Shown piece by piece: positions 31,448 through 43,239 of a DNA stretch of 64,000 bases. A program made the translations under genes and the position numbers. The stretch covers positions 1 through 64,000 of the forward strand of contig NZ_PJIZ01000015.1 in the NCBI RefSeq assembly GCF_021596505.1. The letters run 5' to 3'. Below the pieces are notes generated by a model. It worked only from the letters and a program-made list of their open reading frames with translations, did no database searches and was not told the origin of the DNA. This stretch comes from Nostoc sp. CMAA1605. Its GTDB lineage: Bacteria > Cyanobacteriota > Cyanobacteriia > Cyanobacteriales > Nostocaceae. Positions within the stretch are counted from its first letter, which is position 1. Every line of letters starts with the position of its first letter.

Positions 31448-34400
31448 ATGACTAACCCAACAATCCGCTTTTCTCAATTTAACGCGTCTCTCAACCGCAA
31501 TGCGGAAGGTCAGTTAGTGAGTGATTTATCTACTCCTAATAATGCTCAAGCCAAGGCTGTGGCGGAAATTATTCAGCGCAATAACCCAGATGTGCTGTTG
31601 ATTAATGAATTCGACTATGTTGCAGCTAATCCTTTAGAGCCAGTCCAATTATTTCAACAAAATTACCTCAGTGTCAGTCAAAACGGTGCAACTCCTGTTG
31701 AGTATCCCTACGTTTATATTGCACCTTCTAATACAGGAATCGCTTCAGGATTTGACTTAGATAATAGTGGCTCAGTTGGTGGTGGAAATGATGCCTTTGG
31801 CTTTGGCACTTTCCCTGGTCAGTTTGGGATGTTGTTGTTATCAAAATATCCTATAGACACTGCCAATATCCGCACCTTCCAAAATTTCTTGTGGAAGGAT
31901 ATGCCGGGAAATCTATTAACTAATGACCCGACAGTAGATAATCCTAATACTTCTGTAAACGAAAATCTCAACGGCTTTTATTCACCAGAAGAAATTAATA
32001 TACTGCGTCTTTCTTCTAAGAGTCATTGGGATGTACCGATTCAGGTGAATGGTGAAACAATTCATGTATTAGTAAGTCATCCCACACCCCCAGTTTTTGA
32101 TACTACAGAAGACCGCAACGGTAAGCGCAACCATGACGAGATTCGCTTTTGGGCAGATTATATAACTCCAGGTCAGGGCGATTATATCTATGATGATGCG
32201 GGGAATACAGGCGGTTTAGCGGCTGGTTCAAGTTTCGTGATTATGGGTGATCAAAATGCTGATCCTTACGATGGAGACAGCTACGATAACGCCGTTCTCC
32301 AACTGTTGCAAAATCCCAATATCAATACTAATTCCATTCCCACTAGTCTCGGCGCACCCCAGCAAGGGGCTTTACAAGGTGGTGCAAACGCAAATCACCA
32401 AGGAAATCCGTATTTTGACACAGCTGATTTTGCTGATGGGACTCCTGGTAACTTGCGTGCAGATTATGTTCTACCCTCTACAGATTTGCAGATTAGCAAC
32501 TCAGGGGTGTTTTGGCCTGTGAATAGCGACCCAACATTTGCACCTGTAGGAACTTTCCCTTTCCCCAGTTCCGACCATCGTTTAGTGTATGTGGATGTAG
32601 AATTAGGTGCGACACCAGCAGGTAATACTGTCCCGGAAGCGGAGTTTGTAGAACAAGCAACCTTTCCTACAGGTTTTATTCCAGCAGGTACAGCAGGAAC
32701 AGTTAATGGTGTACCAACTCAGGTAGGGGGTTTATCTGGTGTTACTTACGATGCGGTCAATAATGTTTATTATGCAATTTCAGACGATCGCTCGCAAATC
32801 GCCCCAGCCCGTTTTTATACATTTACTAATGATGGTGAAATTGAGTTTACCAATGTCACCACCCTTAAAGACAGCAATGGTAATACTTTTCCCACCCTCA
32901 GTCTTGATCCTGAAGGAATCGCCTTAACTAAAAATGGGACTGTATTTATCTCCTCTGAAGGGGAAGCAAATCCTAATGCTGGTCGTGTAAGTAACCCCTG
33001 GATTAAAGAATTTGACTTAATTACAGGTCAAGAATTACGCTCATTATCTGTACCTGTGAAGTTTTTACCAGTCGTCCAAGACACTAACAATGATGGGATT
33101 GTCAATGCAGGTGATACGCAGACATTAGGGGTAAGAAATAACCTAGCTTTTGAAAGTTTGACTATCTCCCCTGACCAGAAAACCTTATATACAGCTACCG
33201 AAAACGCCCTATTTCAAGATGGTGCGAGGGCTTCATTAGCTAATGGTAGCCGTTCTCGCATTCTGCAATATAACTTAGTTAGCGGTCAGCCAGAAAAAGA
33301 ATATCTCTATATTACCGATGCGATCGCGGATGTTCCTAACCCATCTACAGGTGCAGCAGATAACGGTTTGGTAGATTTATTAGCCATTGATAATCGCGGT
33401 ACTCTTTTGGCTGTAGAACGTTCCTTTGCTCAAGGTGTGGGTAATACCATCAAAATCTATGAGGTATCTTTGCAAGGGGCGACAGATATCAGCACTATTG
33501 ACTCCTTAGCTAGTCTCACTGAAGCAGAATTAACAGCCCTCAGACCCGCTAGCAAGCGTCTGGTGTTGAATTTAAACGACCTTGATTTACCGACAGGTAC
33601 AGATAACATCGAAGGGATTACTTTCGGCCCCAAATTAGCTGATGGTCGTCAATCAATTGTGTTGGTAAGTGATAACAACTTTAACTCAGCCCAATTTACC
33701 CAAATCCTTACCTTAAGTGCAGAGGTAATTCCCACCGTTACCCCGACTGTAGAAACTCGTCCCGACTTGTTCGATGATGATGATGGCAGTATCCCCGAAG
33801 TTGACCAGAACGCGGATGCTGATGACCCAGCCATTTACGTTAACGCTAACGACCCCTCAGCCAGTCTAGTGTTAACTGTGGTGAAAAATGCAGGTTTGCG
33901 GGTTTATGACTTGTCGGGAAATCTCCTACAAACCTTTAACCCTGGGGATATCCGCTACAACAACATAGATTTGCAGTATGGGTTTAACTTGGGTGGTGAA
34001 TCTATCGATATCGCCGTGGCGAGCGATCGCAATAACGACAAGCTGGTAATCTTTAAAATTAACCCCAATCCCACCACCCCTGGCGAATATCTCGAAGACA
34101 TCACCGATAGCAGTATCGGGACTCTCTTCCAAGGCGCACCTTTTGAGCCTCCCTACTCTTCAGATGAACGCAGTGCTTACGGTATAGCTTTATATCGCAG
34201 TCCTGTGACCAATGATTACTACGCCTTTGTCAACCGTCGGGAAACTGGCGATGTTGCCCAATTTAAACTCATCGACCAAGGTAACGGTAAAATTGGCGCG
34301 GAACTGGTGCGGGAGTTCACCATCCCCACTGAGGAAGGAATTGACCCCCAAACTGAGGGAATGGTAGCTGACCAAGAAATGGGTTATCTCTACATCGGTC

Positions 34401-37400
34401 AAGAAAATGTGGGGATTTGGAAATTTGATGCTGAACCAAACGGGCGCAATACCGGTAAACTCGTTGATAAAATCAAGGATTTGGGCGGTTCTTACCTCAC
34501 CGACGATGTGGAAGGCTTGACTATTTACTATGGACAGAATGGTCAAGGTTACTTGTTGGTATCTAGTCAAGGTGACAATACTTTTGCAGTCTACAACCGT
34601 GGCGGTGATAACGAATATTTAGGTAGGTTCGCTGTTGGAAATAATGGCTCAATTGACAGCGTACAGGAATCTGACGGTGCAGATGTGGTCAACGTCCCAC
34701 TGGGGGCGAATTTCCCCTATGGTTTATTCGTCACTCAAGACGGTTCTAACGACCCCGCCAGACTGGTAGAAGATGACGGCGAACTCGAAAACGTCAACAC
34801 CAACTTTAAATTTGTTCCTTGGGAAAATATCGCCCAAGCCTTTACCAATTCCTTAATTATTGACACCGAAAGTTACAATCCGCGTAATCCCCAAGCGATG
34901 ATTCCCCCAAAATTAACACTCAAAGGTTTTGCTGTCCTTCCTGCTGATAGCTTTGCAGCAGGCCCACCATCCGGTAATTTCATCACAGGTACTACTAACG
35001 GTAGACCGATCCCATTTGCTAGCCAACCCATCCAAGGCTTTAGCGCAGTCCAAGTAGCTGATGATAATTCCTACTGGTTCTTATCAGACAATGGTTTTGG
35101 TAGTAAAGCTAATAGTGCAGATTATCTACTGCGGATTCATCGCTTAGACCCCAGTTTCCAAGGTACAGAAAACGGCGACAAATCCGTCAATGTCTTAAGT
35201 TTCATTCAACTATCTGACCCAGATCAGAAAATACCCTTCCAGATTGTGAATGAAAATACTAGCGATCGCCTCCTCACTGGTGCAGATTTCGATATTGAAT
35301 CATTAACGATCGCCGCCGATGGTACACTCTGGGTTGGTGATGAGTTTGGCCCCTACCTACTGCACTTTGATGCTACAGGTAAATTATTAGATGCACCCAT
35401 CCCCACACCCAACATTACTAATCTCAATACTCTGACTGGCGAAGCACCGTTAGTAATTGGACACCGAGGCGCAAGCGGTGAACGCCCAGAACACACCCTG
35501 GAATCCTACAAGTTAGCAATTGAACGCGGTGCGGATTTCATCGAACCCGACATAGTGACCACCAAAGACGGCGTATTAATCGCCCGTCACGAACCCAATT
35601 TAATTAATACTACCAACGTTGCAGACTTACCACAGTTTGCAGACCGCCGCAAAACAAAAGTTGTCGATGGGTTTGCGGAAGAAGGTTTCTTTGCAGAAGA
35701 CTTCACCCTCGCGGAAATTAAGACTCTACGCGCCAGAATTCAGCCGAGTTTCCGTGACCAAAGCTTTAATGATTTGTATGAAATTCCCACACTGGCTGAA
35801 ATCATCGCTTTGGTAAGACAGGTAGAAGCTGATACAGGCAAAAAAATCGGCATCTATCCCGAAACCAAGCACCCGACCTACTTTTTACAGCAAGGCTACG
35901 ATATCAGTCAGAAATTAATTGATACTCTCTTAGCTAATAATTTCACTGACCCAACCCGGATATTTATTCAGTCTTTCGAGACAGCCAATCTCAAAGCACT
36001 GAACAATGTTATTATGCCTGCGGCTGGGGTTGATATACCTTTAGTGCAGTTACTAGACGCATCTGATGTTAATCTTGATGGTTCATTGCAAGAGGTTCGC
36101 CCCTACGATTTTGTAGTTAGTGGTGATACTCGCACCTATGGAGATTTACGGTCAGCCGCAGGTTTAGCGGAAATTGCTACCTACGCCGATGGGATTGGCC
36201 CTTGGAAACGGATGATTAGATCAGTGCAAGGTGTCGATGCTAATGGTGATGGTAAAGCAGATGATGTTAACGGTGATGGTACAGTTAACGATGCAGATAA
36301 AACCCTGACTGCACCTACAACCTTGATTCAAGATGCACACACAGCAGGTTTATTTGTCCATGCTTACACCTTCCGTAATGAAGGCCGTTATTTAGCAGCA
36401 GACTACAACAACAACCCCGAAGCTGAGTACAGAGATTTCATTCAGCTAGGTGTTGATGGCTACTTCACAGACTTTCCAGGTACAGGCGATCGCATCCGTG
36501 ATTTGTTAGCAGGTGATTTTGTGCGATCGCCTGACAACCCTGATTTCCTCACCGAACCCTCTAATCCTAACCTGTCTCGCTCCCGTGGCTTTGAAGGGAT
36601 GGCTATCAGCTTAGATAAGCAAACCCTATACCCCATGTTGGAAGGGACGGTGACTGGTGATCCTGCTAATTCCCTACGGATTTATGAATTTGACGTTGCA
36701 TCCAAACAGTATCAAGGTTTAGTCGGCTACTACTACCTAGAAAATCCCAGTCACGCCATTGGGGATATTACTGTTATCAACGAGAATGAGTTTCTAGTCA
36801 TTGAACGTGATAATGGTCAAGGTGCGACGGCACAATTTAAGAAGTTATTTAAAGTTGACTTCTCCAAAAAAGACGCAAATGGTTTTGTCAGCAAGGAAGA
36901 AATTGGTGATTTATTAAATATCGCCGACCCCAATGATTTAAATGGCGATGGTAACACCAAATTTACCTTCCCCTTCCAAACCATCGAGTCTGTAGTAGTG
37001 CTGGATGAAAAAACCATACTCCTGGCTAACGATAATAACTATCCCTTCTCTATCGGTCGTCCTCCAGGAATTGATAATAACGAATTCATCATTCTGGAAC
37101 TAGACCAACCCCTCAATATTCCTACCCCAGTAATTAGTCTCACTGCTACCACAGCAAACATTACTGAAGGTGATTCGACACCAGGAATTTTCCGCATCGC
37201 GCGTGTAGGTAATACCAGCAAATCGCTGACAGTGGAATACACTGTAGAAGGTACTGCTAGCAATGGTAGTGATTACAACAACCTCACAGGCACAGCTACC
37301 ATCGCCGCCGGACAAACCTACGTTGAGATTGCCATTACCCCTGTTGATGATGCTTTAGCAGAAGCGACGGAAACCCTAATTCTTAATATCACTGATGGCA

Positions 37401-37864
37401 GTAATTATGATTTAGGTGCTAACGCCTCTGCCACCATCAACATCTTTGATAACGATTTCAATAACATCAACGGTAACGGTAAACGTGACCCCATTATTGG
37501 AACTGATGCCAATGACCGAATTGTTGGTGGTATTGGTCGCAAAACCATCACCACAGGCAGAGGTTACGACGAGTTAGTTTACACCAGCCTCCGAGAAATG
37601 GGTCATACCATCACCGATTTTGAGGTAGGTAAAGACAAGATTGTGCTGACACAATTACTAGATAGCATCATCCGTGGTGGTTATCAGGGAACCAATGCGA
37701 TCGCAGATGGTTATGTGCGTCTAGTCCAAGGTAGCACTCCTAACACCACCTTCGTGCAAGTGGATAACGGCGGACTTCCCGGCCGTGGCGTTCTCAGTCC
37801 ATTCATAGTTCTGGAAAACGTCACCCCAGCAGCAATGAACAATCCTGAAAACTTCGTGTTTTAG
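31448..37864 (+). CDS. Giant secreted phosphoesterase: nuclease-like, phytase-like and glycerophosphodiesterase domains
   Basis: 2138 residues with domains in this order: endonuclease/exonuclease/phosphatase fold (~1-390; [18 protein letters not shown]); esterase-like phytase domain (~410-765; [20 protein letters not shown]); beta-propeller 3-phytase (~770-1150; [15 protein letters not shown]); a second esterase-like phytase domain split by an insert (~1156-1330 and ~1710-1890); within it a glycerophosphodiesterase (~1334-1690; [31 protein letters not shown]); Calx-beta (~1894-2000); and an RTX-like C-terminus ([23 protein letters not shown]). There is no N-terminal signal; the C-terminus points to type I secretion. 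It should release phosphate from phytate, phosphodiesters and perhaps nucleic acids. A possible Pho box lies upstream. Confidence 0.85.
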   Translation: MTNPTIRFSQFNASLNRNAEGQLVSDLSTPNNAQAKAVAEIIQRNNPDVLLINEFDYVAANPLEPVQLFQQNYLSVSQNGATPVEYPYVYIAPSNTGIASGFDLDNSGSVGGGNDAFGFGTFPGQFGMLLLSKYPIDTANIRTFQNFLWKDMPGNLLTNDPTVDNPNTSVNENLNGFYSPEEINILRLSSKSHWDVPIQVNGETIHVLVSHPTPPVFDTTEDRNGKRNHDEIRFWADYITPGQGDYIYDDAGNTGGLAAGSSFVIMGDQNADPYDGDSYDNAVLQLLQNPNINTNSIPTSLGAPQQGALQGGANANHQGNPYFDTADFADGTPGNLRADYVLPSTDLQISNSGVFWPVNSDPTFAPVGTFPFPSSDHRLVYVDVELGATPAGNTVPEAEFVEQATFPTGFIPAGTAGTVNGVPTQVGGLSGVTYDAVNNVYYAISDDRSQIAPARFYTFTNDGEIEFTNVTTLKDSNGNTFPTLSLDPEGIALTKNGTVFISSEGEANPNAGRVSNPWIKEFDLITGQELRSLSVPVKFLPVVQDTNNDGIVNAGDTQTLGVRNNLAFESLTISPDQKTLYTATENALFQDGARASLANGSRSRILQYNLVSGQPEKEYLYITDAIADVPNPSTGAADNGLVDLLAIDNRGTLLAVERSFAQGVGNTIKIYEVSLQGATDISTIDSLASLTEAELTALRPASKRLVLNLNDLDLPTGTDNIEGITFGPKLADGRQSIVLVSDNNFNSAQFTQILTLSAEVIPTVTPTVETRPDLFDDDDGSIPEVDQNADADDPAIYVNANDPSASLVLTVVKNAGLRVYDLSGNLLQTFNPGDIRYNNIDLQYGFNLGGESIDIAVASDRNNDKLVIFKINPNPTTPGEYLEDITDSSIGTLFQGAPFEPPYSSDERSAYGIALYRSPVTNDYYAFVNRRETGDVAQFKLIDQGNGKIGAELVREFTIPTEEGIDPQTEGMVADQEMGYLYIGQENVGIWKFDAEPNGRNTGKLVDKIKDLGGSYLTDDVEGLTIYYGQNGQGYLLVSSQGDNTFAVYNRGGDNEYLGRFAVGNNGSIDSVQESDGADVVNVPLGANFPYGLFVTQDGSNDPARLVEDDGELENVNTNFKFVPWENIAQAFTNSLIIDTESYNPRNPQAMIPPKLTLKGFAVLPADSFAAGPPSGNFITGTTNGRPIPFASQPIQGFSAVQVADDNSYWFLSDNGFGSKANSADYLLRIHRLDPSFQGTENGDKSVNVLSFIQLSDPDQKIPFQIVNENTSDRLLTGADFDIESLTIAADGTLWVGDEFGPYLLHFDATGKLLDAPIPTPNITNLNTLTGEAPLVIGHRGASGERPEHTLESYKLAIERGADFIEPDIVTTKDGVLIARHEPNLINTTNVADLPQFADRRKTKVVDGFAEEGFFAEDFTLAEIKTLRARIQPSFRDQSFNDLYEIPTLAEIIALVRQVEADTGKKIGIYPETKHPTYFLQQGYDISQKLIDTLLANNFTDPTRIFIQSFETANLKALNNVIMPAAGVDIPLVQLLDASDVNLDGSLQEVRPYDFVVSGDTRTYGDLRSAAGLAEIATYADGIGPWKRMIRSVQGVDANGDGKADDVNGDGTVNDADKTLTAPTTLIQDAHTAGLFVHAYTFRNEGRYLAADYNNNPEAEYRDFIQLGVDGYFTDFPGTGDRIRDLLAGDFVRSPDNPDFLTEPSNPNLSRSRGFEGMAISLDKQTLYPMLEGTVTGDPANSLRIYEFDVASKQYQGLVGYYYLENPSHAIGDITVINENEFLVIERDNGQGATAQFKKLFKVDFSKKDANGFVSKEEIGDLLNIADPNDLNGDGNTKFTFPFQTIESVVVLDEKTILLANDNNYPFSIGRPPGIDNNEFIILELDQPLNIPTPVISLTATTANITEGDSTPGIFRIARVGNTSKSLTVEYTVEGTASNGSDYNNLTGTATIAAGQTYVEIAITPVDDALAEATETLILNITDGSNYDLGANASATINIFDNDFNNINGNGKRDPIIGTDANDRIVGGIGRKTITTGRGYDELVYTSLREMGHTITDFEVGKDKIVLTQLLDSIIRGGYQGTNAIADGYVRLVQGSTPNTTFVQVDNGGLPGRGVLSPFIVLENVTPAAMNNPENFVF

Positions 37865-37988
37865 GGACTGGGGACTGGGGATTGGGGATTGGGGACTGGG
37901 GACTGGGGACTGGGGATTTTACCTCAATGCCCCATGCCCCATGCCCTATGCCCCATGCCCCATTCCCTATGCCCCATGCCCCATTCCC
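37865..37988. repeat. STRR heptamer repeats (GGGGACT / CCCCATG)
   Basis: Tandem GGGGACT/GGGGATT units (37867-37918) are followed by CCCCATG/CCCTATG units (37928-37985). They lie between the convergent phosphoesterase and PrcA genes. Confidence 0.85.
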
Positions 37989-37992
37989 GTTT

Positions 37993-39981
37993 TTAAAAGC
38001 CAATTTCAATGGTCAAACTGCGAATCTTACCGGTGTCGGCTTGGGCTTTGTCTGCTACTTCTAAAGTCCAGTTACCTTGGGGAATTTTGCCTTTGAATCC
38101 TGCTAGTTCGGGGACGTTGATTTCGTCATAGGTTGTTTTGATGTTATCTGCTGCACCACCCAGGCGATTATGCAGAATTATCGATGATATTCCTGTTTCT
38201 GTGGGCGGGATGAGGGTAACAATTAAATCTCCTATGTAGGTATGCTCAATGTCTACCGTTACTTTGATAGATTTAATGGGGTTGGTGTTAGCGATCGCTA
38301 AACTAAGTGTGGATGTCTGCAAATCTTGAATGGGGACATCCTGCACAGCTGTGAAAATTCCCACTGGGTCGATTTGGGGCGGGGAAGCTAATTCTACGGC
38401 TTTCAGGGCATTGACGCGACCGTAACCGTAAAAAGGGCTGCGTCCATCAGCATCATAATTACCGCCACTTTCATCAATGCGATCGCAAGAGCGTTTAATG
38501 ATATCTTTGACTTCATCCCAGCGTAAATTCGGGTTACGGGAAAGAATCAAAGCCGCCACTCCAGCTACCCCAGGACAAGCACTAGAAGTACCACCAAAAC
38601 TATTGGTATAGTTGCCTGCTTGGTCGCCCTGGCTAACACTGCCATTATTGTAACCAGATCGTCCGGTGCGATCTGTTGTCCAAATGCCGGGAGTTTGGGA
38701 ACTGTAGCCGTTATTGCTGGGGAAAGCACACCAGACGGCTTTACCAAAATCACTGAAAGCACTTCTTCTGTTAAAGTCATTACAAGCAGCCACGGCAATT
38801 ACTTTGGGGTAGCTGGCGTAACCGTCGTTATCAACACTCTCATTGCCATTTCCCGCCGCAAATAAAATTACACAGCCTTTCCCATTACGCCCTTTTGTGA
38901 AGGCGTATTCCATCGCTAACCGTGTAGAGTCTGGGAGAGGGACTTTTTGCAGGTGTCCGGGGTCGGTGGGTTCCCACCAAATCCCATCCGGTGGCCCCCA
39001 ACTACAGGAAATCACATCTGCACCATTTTGCGCCGCCCAGACAAAAGCCTCAGCTTCATCTACAGAACCCAACGCCGATACAAAGCGAATTGGCATTAAT
39101 TTGGCTTTTGGTGCTACACCCGATGCGCCGAAGTTCCCATCCCCACAGGCTACCCCTGCACAGGCTGTCCCGTGATTGTCTGAGTTACCTGGTCTGGGGT
39201 TGTTGTTTCTGCGTGTCATATCCCTGGGGGCGACAATCTTACCAGAGGAACGAAATTCCTCATGGTCAATATCGACACCATCATCAATAATGGCGATAGT
39301 TGTGCCTGCACCTTCACTTAATTTCCAAGCTGCTTCTACATAGGCATGAGCATTAATATTCTTACCATTAATTGTGGTTTCCTTGAGATGCCATTGCTGC
39401 GGGAAAGCTTGACGTTGACGAAATTCTCTGACTAATTCAGGATGACAAAGTTCTACTGTTTCCTCATTGAGTAGTGTTTCAGCGAGGTCAAATATCGCTA
39501 AACCCGTATTGGCTGGCGCACTCACAAAATAAGCATTCCGGGCATATTCTAGTTGACGCTTAATCGTCAAATTATAACGTCCTAAAACTGCCTCACAGGT
39601 GCTAGCTTCTTCTTCATCATCAAACTTGACAAAGAGGTTTTCAGTGTAGACTACTGGTTGTCGCGACTGCGGGTCAATCAATACCCGTCCGGCAAATTGG
39701 ATTTCAGGTTCTTGATTTAAAATTTCCTTGGCTTGGTCACGTAAAGCACCGTCTTGATTTGGTGCTTTTAATTGCAAAACTTCTACACCTGCTTGCCGAA
39801 ATCGCGTTACTAAGTCAAACTGATTGAGGATACTACGGGCTTCCGGTGATACAGACGCTACTTCAAACGGGCGATCGCCTACAAGCACACTGCGGTTTTG
39901 AGTACGAACTACAATATGGTCATCACTAATGACCAGTTCATACTGCTCACCATTCTGTCCGCCATAGCGAACCTGAACCAT
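37993..39981 (-). CDS. prcA: Calcium-dependent subtilisin-like protease PrcA
   Basis: 662 residues, the length recalled for Anabaena PrcA. ATG 39981 has AGGAG 9 bp ahead; ATGs at 39990 and 40050 are poorer. An N-terminal prodomain-like region (~1-185) precedes the S8 catalytic domain, with Asp in TIAIIDDGVDIDHEE, His in DNHGTACAGVACG, oxyanion Asn in LFAAGNGNES and Ser in FGGTSSACPGVAG. A P-domain ends the protein (~540-662; VDIEHTYIGDLIVTLIPP, IPQGNWTLEVADKA). No signal peptide is visible, which fits a cytoplasmic or unusually exported enzyme. A divergent gene at 40317 encodes a protein resembling the prodomain. Confidence 0.9.
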   Translation of the reverse strand: MVQVRYGGQNGEQYELVISDDHIVVRTQNRSVLVGDRPFEVASVSPEARSILNQFDLVTRFRQAGVEVLQLKAPNQDGALRDQAKEILNQEPEIQFAGRVLIDPQSRQPVVYTENLFVKFDDEEEASTCEAVLGRYNLTIKRQLEYARNAYFVSAPANTGLAIFDLAETLLNEETVELCHPELVREFRQRQAFPQQWHLKETTINGKNINAHAYVEAAWKLSEGAGTTIAIIDDGVDIDHEEFRSSGKIVAPRDMTRRNNNPRPGNSDNHGTACAGVACGDGNFGASGVAPKAKLMPIRFVSALGSVDEAEAFVWAAQNGADVISCSWGPPDGIWWEPTDPGHLQKVPLPDSTRLAMEYAFTKGRNGKGCVILFAAGNGNESVDNDGYASYPKVIAVAACNDFNRRSAFSDFGKAVWCAFPSNNGYSSQTPGIWTTDRTGRSGYNNGSVSQGDQAGNYTNSFGGTSSACPGVAGVAALILSRNPNLRWDEVKDIIKRSCDRIDESGGNYDADGRSPFYGYGRVNALKAVELASPPQIDPVGIFTAVQDVPIQDLQTSTLSLAIANTNPIKSIKVTVDIEHTYIGDLIVTLIPPTETGISSIILHNRLGGAADNIKTTYDEINVPELAGFKGKIPQGNWTLEVADKAQADTGKIRSLTIEIGF

Positions 39982-40195
39982 AAAATTCATCTCCTGAGAT
40001 TTAGTTAAATCTAAGCCTCTGGCTAGCGTGTGATATCTGGAAAGCATCACCCGCTAGCCGCAGCTTAGAAAACATTTAGTATTAACCACTAAATACAAAC
40101 TAGCCCCCGATTTTTCCAGAATATCGCCCAAAAAAGTTACAAACTGTAAGTAAACAGTAACTTTAGCCCACTTTCTGCCGTCTACACAGACAGTC

Positions 40196-40300
40196 CCTAT
40201 TCCCTATTCCCTATTCCCTATTCCCTATTCCCTATTCCCTATTCCCTATTCCCTATTCCCTGTTCCCTATTCCCTGTTCCCTGTTCCCTGTTCCCTGTTA
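40196..40300. repeat. STRR heptamer array (TTCCCTA)
   Basis: About fifteen tandem TTCCCTA/TTCCCTG units lie in the divergent gap between prcA and the prodomain-like gene, ending 17 bp before the latter's ATG. Confidence 0.9.
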
Positions 40301-40316
40301 GTAGAATTGAAGCAAG

Positions 40317-40853
40317 ATGATCGAATTTTTTCTCCAGGCTTATTCTCTACCCCTAATTGCTGAAGTGAGATTTTCATCAGACTACTTTAGTGAATATCCC
40401 CAACAAATTTCTGTTGGCAAAGATGCAGTGAGTTTATTTAGCCAACAGCCTGGATATTATGCTATGCACTACAAACAGCCAAACGCAGCAAATTCCACAG
40501 CAATTTTATTGTTGAATGAAGGTAAAATTGCCGTCTTTACAGGTGAACCAAAACCGACAATTGAAGATACAATCAGCCCCGTTTATACCTTACCAGGAGG
40601 TTTACTAGCAGTCCCTACAGGTTTAGTCTTCATTCGCTTTCCAGAAAACATTCTGATTGAGTCACAACAAGCAGCCATAGAACAGGCTGGTTATGAAATT
40701 ACTCAAATTTTAGCTTACGCACCTCATGCAGCTTGGTTAACTGCTAAATCAGGTAAAATCAGCGATGCTTTGCAAGGAATTACGCAACTAAAAGCAATAG
40801 CAAATATAGAAAATGTCGAACCTCAATTACTGATGGAAAGAAGACAGCGTTAA
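40317..40853 (+). CDS. Free-standing PrcA-prodomain-like protein (possible protease inhibitor)
   Basis: 178 residues, no signal peptide. Residues ~98-178 align by eye with PrcA residues ~100-190: GLVFIRF with NLFVKF, AYAPHAAWLTA with EYARNAYFVSA, and VEPQLLMERRQR with CHPELVREFRQR. The catalytic domain is missing. Subtilisin prodomains act as foldases and tight inhibitors, so a free-standing copy beside prcA may hold PrcA in check or help it fold; this is inference. The residues before ~95 are less similar. ATG 40317 follows the STRR array directly with AAGCAAG upstream, so translation initiation looks weak. Confidence 0.6.
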   Translation: MIEFFLQAYSLPLIAEVRFSSDYFSEYPQQISVGKDAVSLFSQQPGYYAMHYKQPNAANSTAILLLNEGKIAVFTGEPKPTIEDTISPVYTLPGGLLAVPTGLVFIRFPENILIESQQAAIEQAGYEITQILAYAPHAAWLTAKSGKISDALQGITQLKAIANIENVEPQLLMERRQR

Positions 40854-40887
40854 GAAGCGCAAAACAGAGGAAATAGGGGGGAGTAAT

Positions 40888-40946
40888 GAGTGCTGAGTGC
40901 TGAGTGCTGAGTGCTGACTATTGACTAATGACTATTGACTATTGAC
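40888..40946. repeat. STRR repeats (GTGCTGA / CTATTGA)
   Basis: Tandem GTGCTGA heptamers followed by CTATTGA/CTAATGA heptamers in the convergent gap after the prodomain-like gene. Confidence 0.85.
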
Positions 40947-40948
40947 CA

Positions 40949-41446
40949 TCAAGCAATAAGAATAGGGTTATCAATGAGTTGGTGCTGGGGGAAATCAAAA
41001 CGAATAGTGTTGGCTGACCAATTTTTTAAATCAGGTGCTAACCACACTAATTTATTGAGGATTTCATCATTGAGCCATAACACCACGGGGAAATGAAAAG
41101 ATTTACGAAACTCATCCCGCATAATGTTGGTACTAGCAATGAGTTGGTTAATAGCCACTACAGATTCTAAACCCGTAATCATCAATACTTCTGGGTGAAG
41201 ATTGCCAATTTTATCTTGAATGGTTGTGTATAGTGTTTCGTCAGTCGCTTGCAGCACAATCTCTTGTATCTTTAGTGCTGAAGACGGAGTTAATAAATTT
41301 AAAATCTGCTGTTGCTTTTGAGGCGAGTTACAACAAGCTAATATCAACGCAAAATCACCCGCAGCAAGCATAATTGCCCTCTCTAACCTCTGAGTGGCTG
41401 CTGTTGTTTGTGCAAGATGATCTGGTGAATTAATCAAGGTTTTCAT
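40949..41446 (-). CDS. Cyanobacterial NTPase-associated N-terminal domain, probably a truncated fragment
   Basis: 165 residues. The stretch FHFPVVLWLNDEILNKLVWL followed by APDLKNWSANTIRF, with the earlier LACCNSPQKQQQILNLL, resembles the N-terminal part of large cyanobacterial STAND/TPR signalling ATPases; the ATPase and repeat domains that normally follow are missing. The frame stops (ILIA) at the edge of STRR repeats, which suggests truncation. ATG 41446 is the only good start. It may be a remnant, or a free regulatory domain. Family placement is from memory of similar sequences and is not certain. Confidence 0.5.
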   Translation of the reverse strand: MKTLINSPDHLAQTTAATQRLERAIMLAAGDFALILACCNSPQKQQQILNLLTPSSALKIQEIVLQATDETLYTTIQDKIGNLHPEVLMITGLESVVAINQLIASTNIMRDEFRKSFHFPVVLWLNDEILNKLVWLAPDLKNWSANTIRFDFPQHQLIDNPILIA

Positions 41447-41848
41447 TACTAAATTTGGGATTTTAGGTGAAAAGCTGTCAGCATAACCGTGAAATTACTA
41501 CTTACAAGCTATTTACTGTTTAAGTATCACTCAGTAGGTAAATGGAGATTTATTCATTAATACATAGCATAATCATAAATATACATTGATAGTCAAGTAT
41601 AAGTTGTATTATTCACATTGTCGAAACAAATATGTAGAGGATGTATCGGTATTAACAGATAAACAATATGAAAATTTTCAATAACAATGTAAAAACAAGA
41701 TAAAGATTCTTCAGTTTCGCATCATCTCCAGAATTTTACCCTTGTCTATAAATCTTCGCCAGAGCAACTTTTAGCTATTAAACGCGTCCATTTAATTAAG
41801 TTATTCCCTGCTCATGTAAAATTTTATGGAATACTTAGAAAGTGGTGT
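41447..41848. other. Intergenic region without a clear gene
   Basis: 402 bp, AT-rich. It holds the promoter regions of two divergent genes. The frame of the downstream hydrolase stays open upstream of its ATG back to a TAA near 41693 but has no good start there. No repeats, hairpin terminator or RNA gene was recognised. Confidence 0.4.
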
Positions 41849-43075
41849 ATGAGGTTTTTGTTACATAATTTTACCCAAAAAAATAAGCCCGTATTTTTAG
41901 CAATGATGTGGCTTTTAACTGCGGTGGCTACGGTAATTTTATCGTTACCTTTAAACGCCCAAATCAGCCCTAACTCATCATCAGCAACAGAATTGAGAGG
42001 GGTATGGCTCACGAATATTGATAGTGATGTGCTGTTTGGGCGCGATCGCCTGCGTCAAGCTGTGCAAAAATTAGATGAACTCAACTTTAACACCGTTTAT
42101 CCAGCCGTATGGAATTGGGGATACACTCTATATCCTAGTCAAGTTGCAGCCAAAGTAATTGGTCGTTCCCTTGACCCCACCCCAGGATTACAAGGGCGAG
42201 ATATCCTCAAAGAAATCGTCTCTGAAGGACATAAGCAAGGTTTAACCGTCATTCCCTGGTTTGAATTCGGTTTTATGGCTCCTGCTGATTCCCTCTTAGC
42301 CAAAAATCGTCCCCAATGGCTCACCAATCGCAGTGACGGTACACGCATTGTCAAAGAAGGTACACATGACCGTGTATGGTTAAGTCCATTTCGCCCTGAT
42401 GTACAGCAATTTATCCAAGATTTAATCGTCGAAATCGTCAGAAACTACGATATTGATGGTATTCAATTTGACGACCATTTTGGCTTACCTTCAGAACTCG
42501 GCTATGATGCCTACACTGTGGCTTTATACAAAAAAGAACACCGTGGGCAAGCACCTTCTAAAAATCCCAAAGATGCAGAGTGGCTAAGGTGGCGAGCCAG
42601 CAAAATCACTGACTTCATGAAGCGAGTATTTACAGCCATCAAAGCCGCGAAAAAAGATTGTTTAGTTTCCGTCGCACCCAACCCACAGCGTTTTTCTTAC
42701 GAATTTTTCCTTGCAGACTGGCAAAGATGGGAACGAATGGGACTAGTGGAAGAATTGGTATTGCAGATTTACCGTGATGATCTCAACGTCTTCGTCAAAG
42801 AATTAGAGTATCCAGAAGTCAAAGCCGCCCAGAAACATATACCTGTGAGTGTGGGAATTTTAACTGGCTTAAAAAATAAACCCATTACCATACAGCAAAT
42901 ACAAACCCAAGTCCAAAAAACACGCGATCGCAATTTCGCCGGAGTTTCCTTCTTTTTCTATGAAACTCTGTGGAATTTAACGAAAGAACAACCCCTAGAA
43001 CGTCAGACAGCCTTACAAAAAATCTTCCCCAAACCAGCTAAGTATCCTAACTTGTTGACAGGGTGGAAAGCGTAG
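41849..43075 (+). CDS. GHL10-family glycoside hydrolase-like exported protein (DUF187/YngK type)
   Basis: 408 residues with an N-terminal membrane/signal segment (FLAMMWLLTAVATVILSLPL). The domain begins ELRGVWLTNIDSDVLFGRDR and continues with FNTVYPAVWNWGYTLYPS, GLTVIPWFEFGFMAP, and DIDGIQFDDHFGLPSELGY. These are marks of the GHL10 (DUF187) TIM-barrel family related to glycoside hydrolases; the Asp-rich GIQFDDHF loop is probably at the active site. It likely acts on polysaccharide or cell wall outside the inner membrane. It lies between STRR repeats and probably forms a single transcription unit. Confidence 0.85.
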   Translation: MRFLLHNFTQKNKPVFLAMMWLLTAVATVILSLPLNAQISPNSSSATELRGVWLTNIDSDVLFGRDRLRQAVQKLDELNFNTVYPAVWNWGYTLYPSQVAAKVIGRSLDPTPGLQGRDILKEIVSEGHKQGLTVIPWFEFGFMAPADSLLAKNRPQWLTNRSDGTRIVKEGTHDRVWLSPFRPDVQQFIQDLIVEIVRNYDIDGIQFDDHFGLPSELGYDAYTVALYKKEHRGQAPSKNPKDAEWLRWRASKITDFMKRVFTAIKAAKKDCLVSVAPNPQRFSYEFFLADWQRWERMGLVEELVLQIYRDDLNVFVKELEYPEVKAAQKHIPVSVGILTGLKNKPITIQQIQTQVQKTRDRNFAGVSFFFYETLWNLTKEQPLERQTALQKIFPKPAKYPNLLTGWKA

Positions 43076-43076
43076 A

Positions 43077-43238
43077 TTGGGGAATTGGGAATTGGGCATT
43101 GGGAATTGGGAATTGGGAATAGGTGACAAGGTAGACAAGGTAGATTTTACCTCAATCCTCAATGCTCAATGCCCCATGCCCCATGCCCCATGCCCCATGC
43201 CCCATGCCCCATGCCCCATGCCCCATGCCCCATGCCCA
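43077..43238. repeat. STRR repeats (GGGAATT, GCCCCAT heptamers)
   Basis: GGGAATTGGGAATT units (43079-43120), then more than ten CATGCCC heptamers (43168-43236) in the convergent gap between the GHL10 gene and the site-2 protease gene. Confidence 0.9.
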
Positions 43239-43239
43239 A

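Noticed and set aside
40196..40300. Regular heptamer array considered as a CRISPR-like repeat
   Set aside because: Units are 7 bp with no spacers; it is a STRR array.
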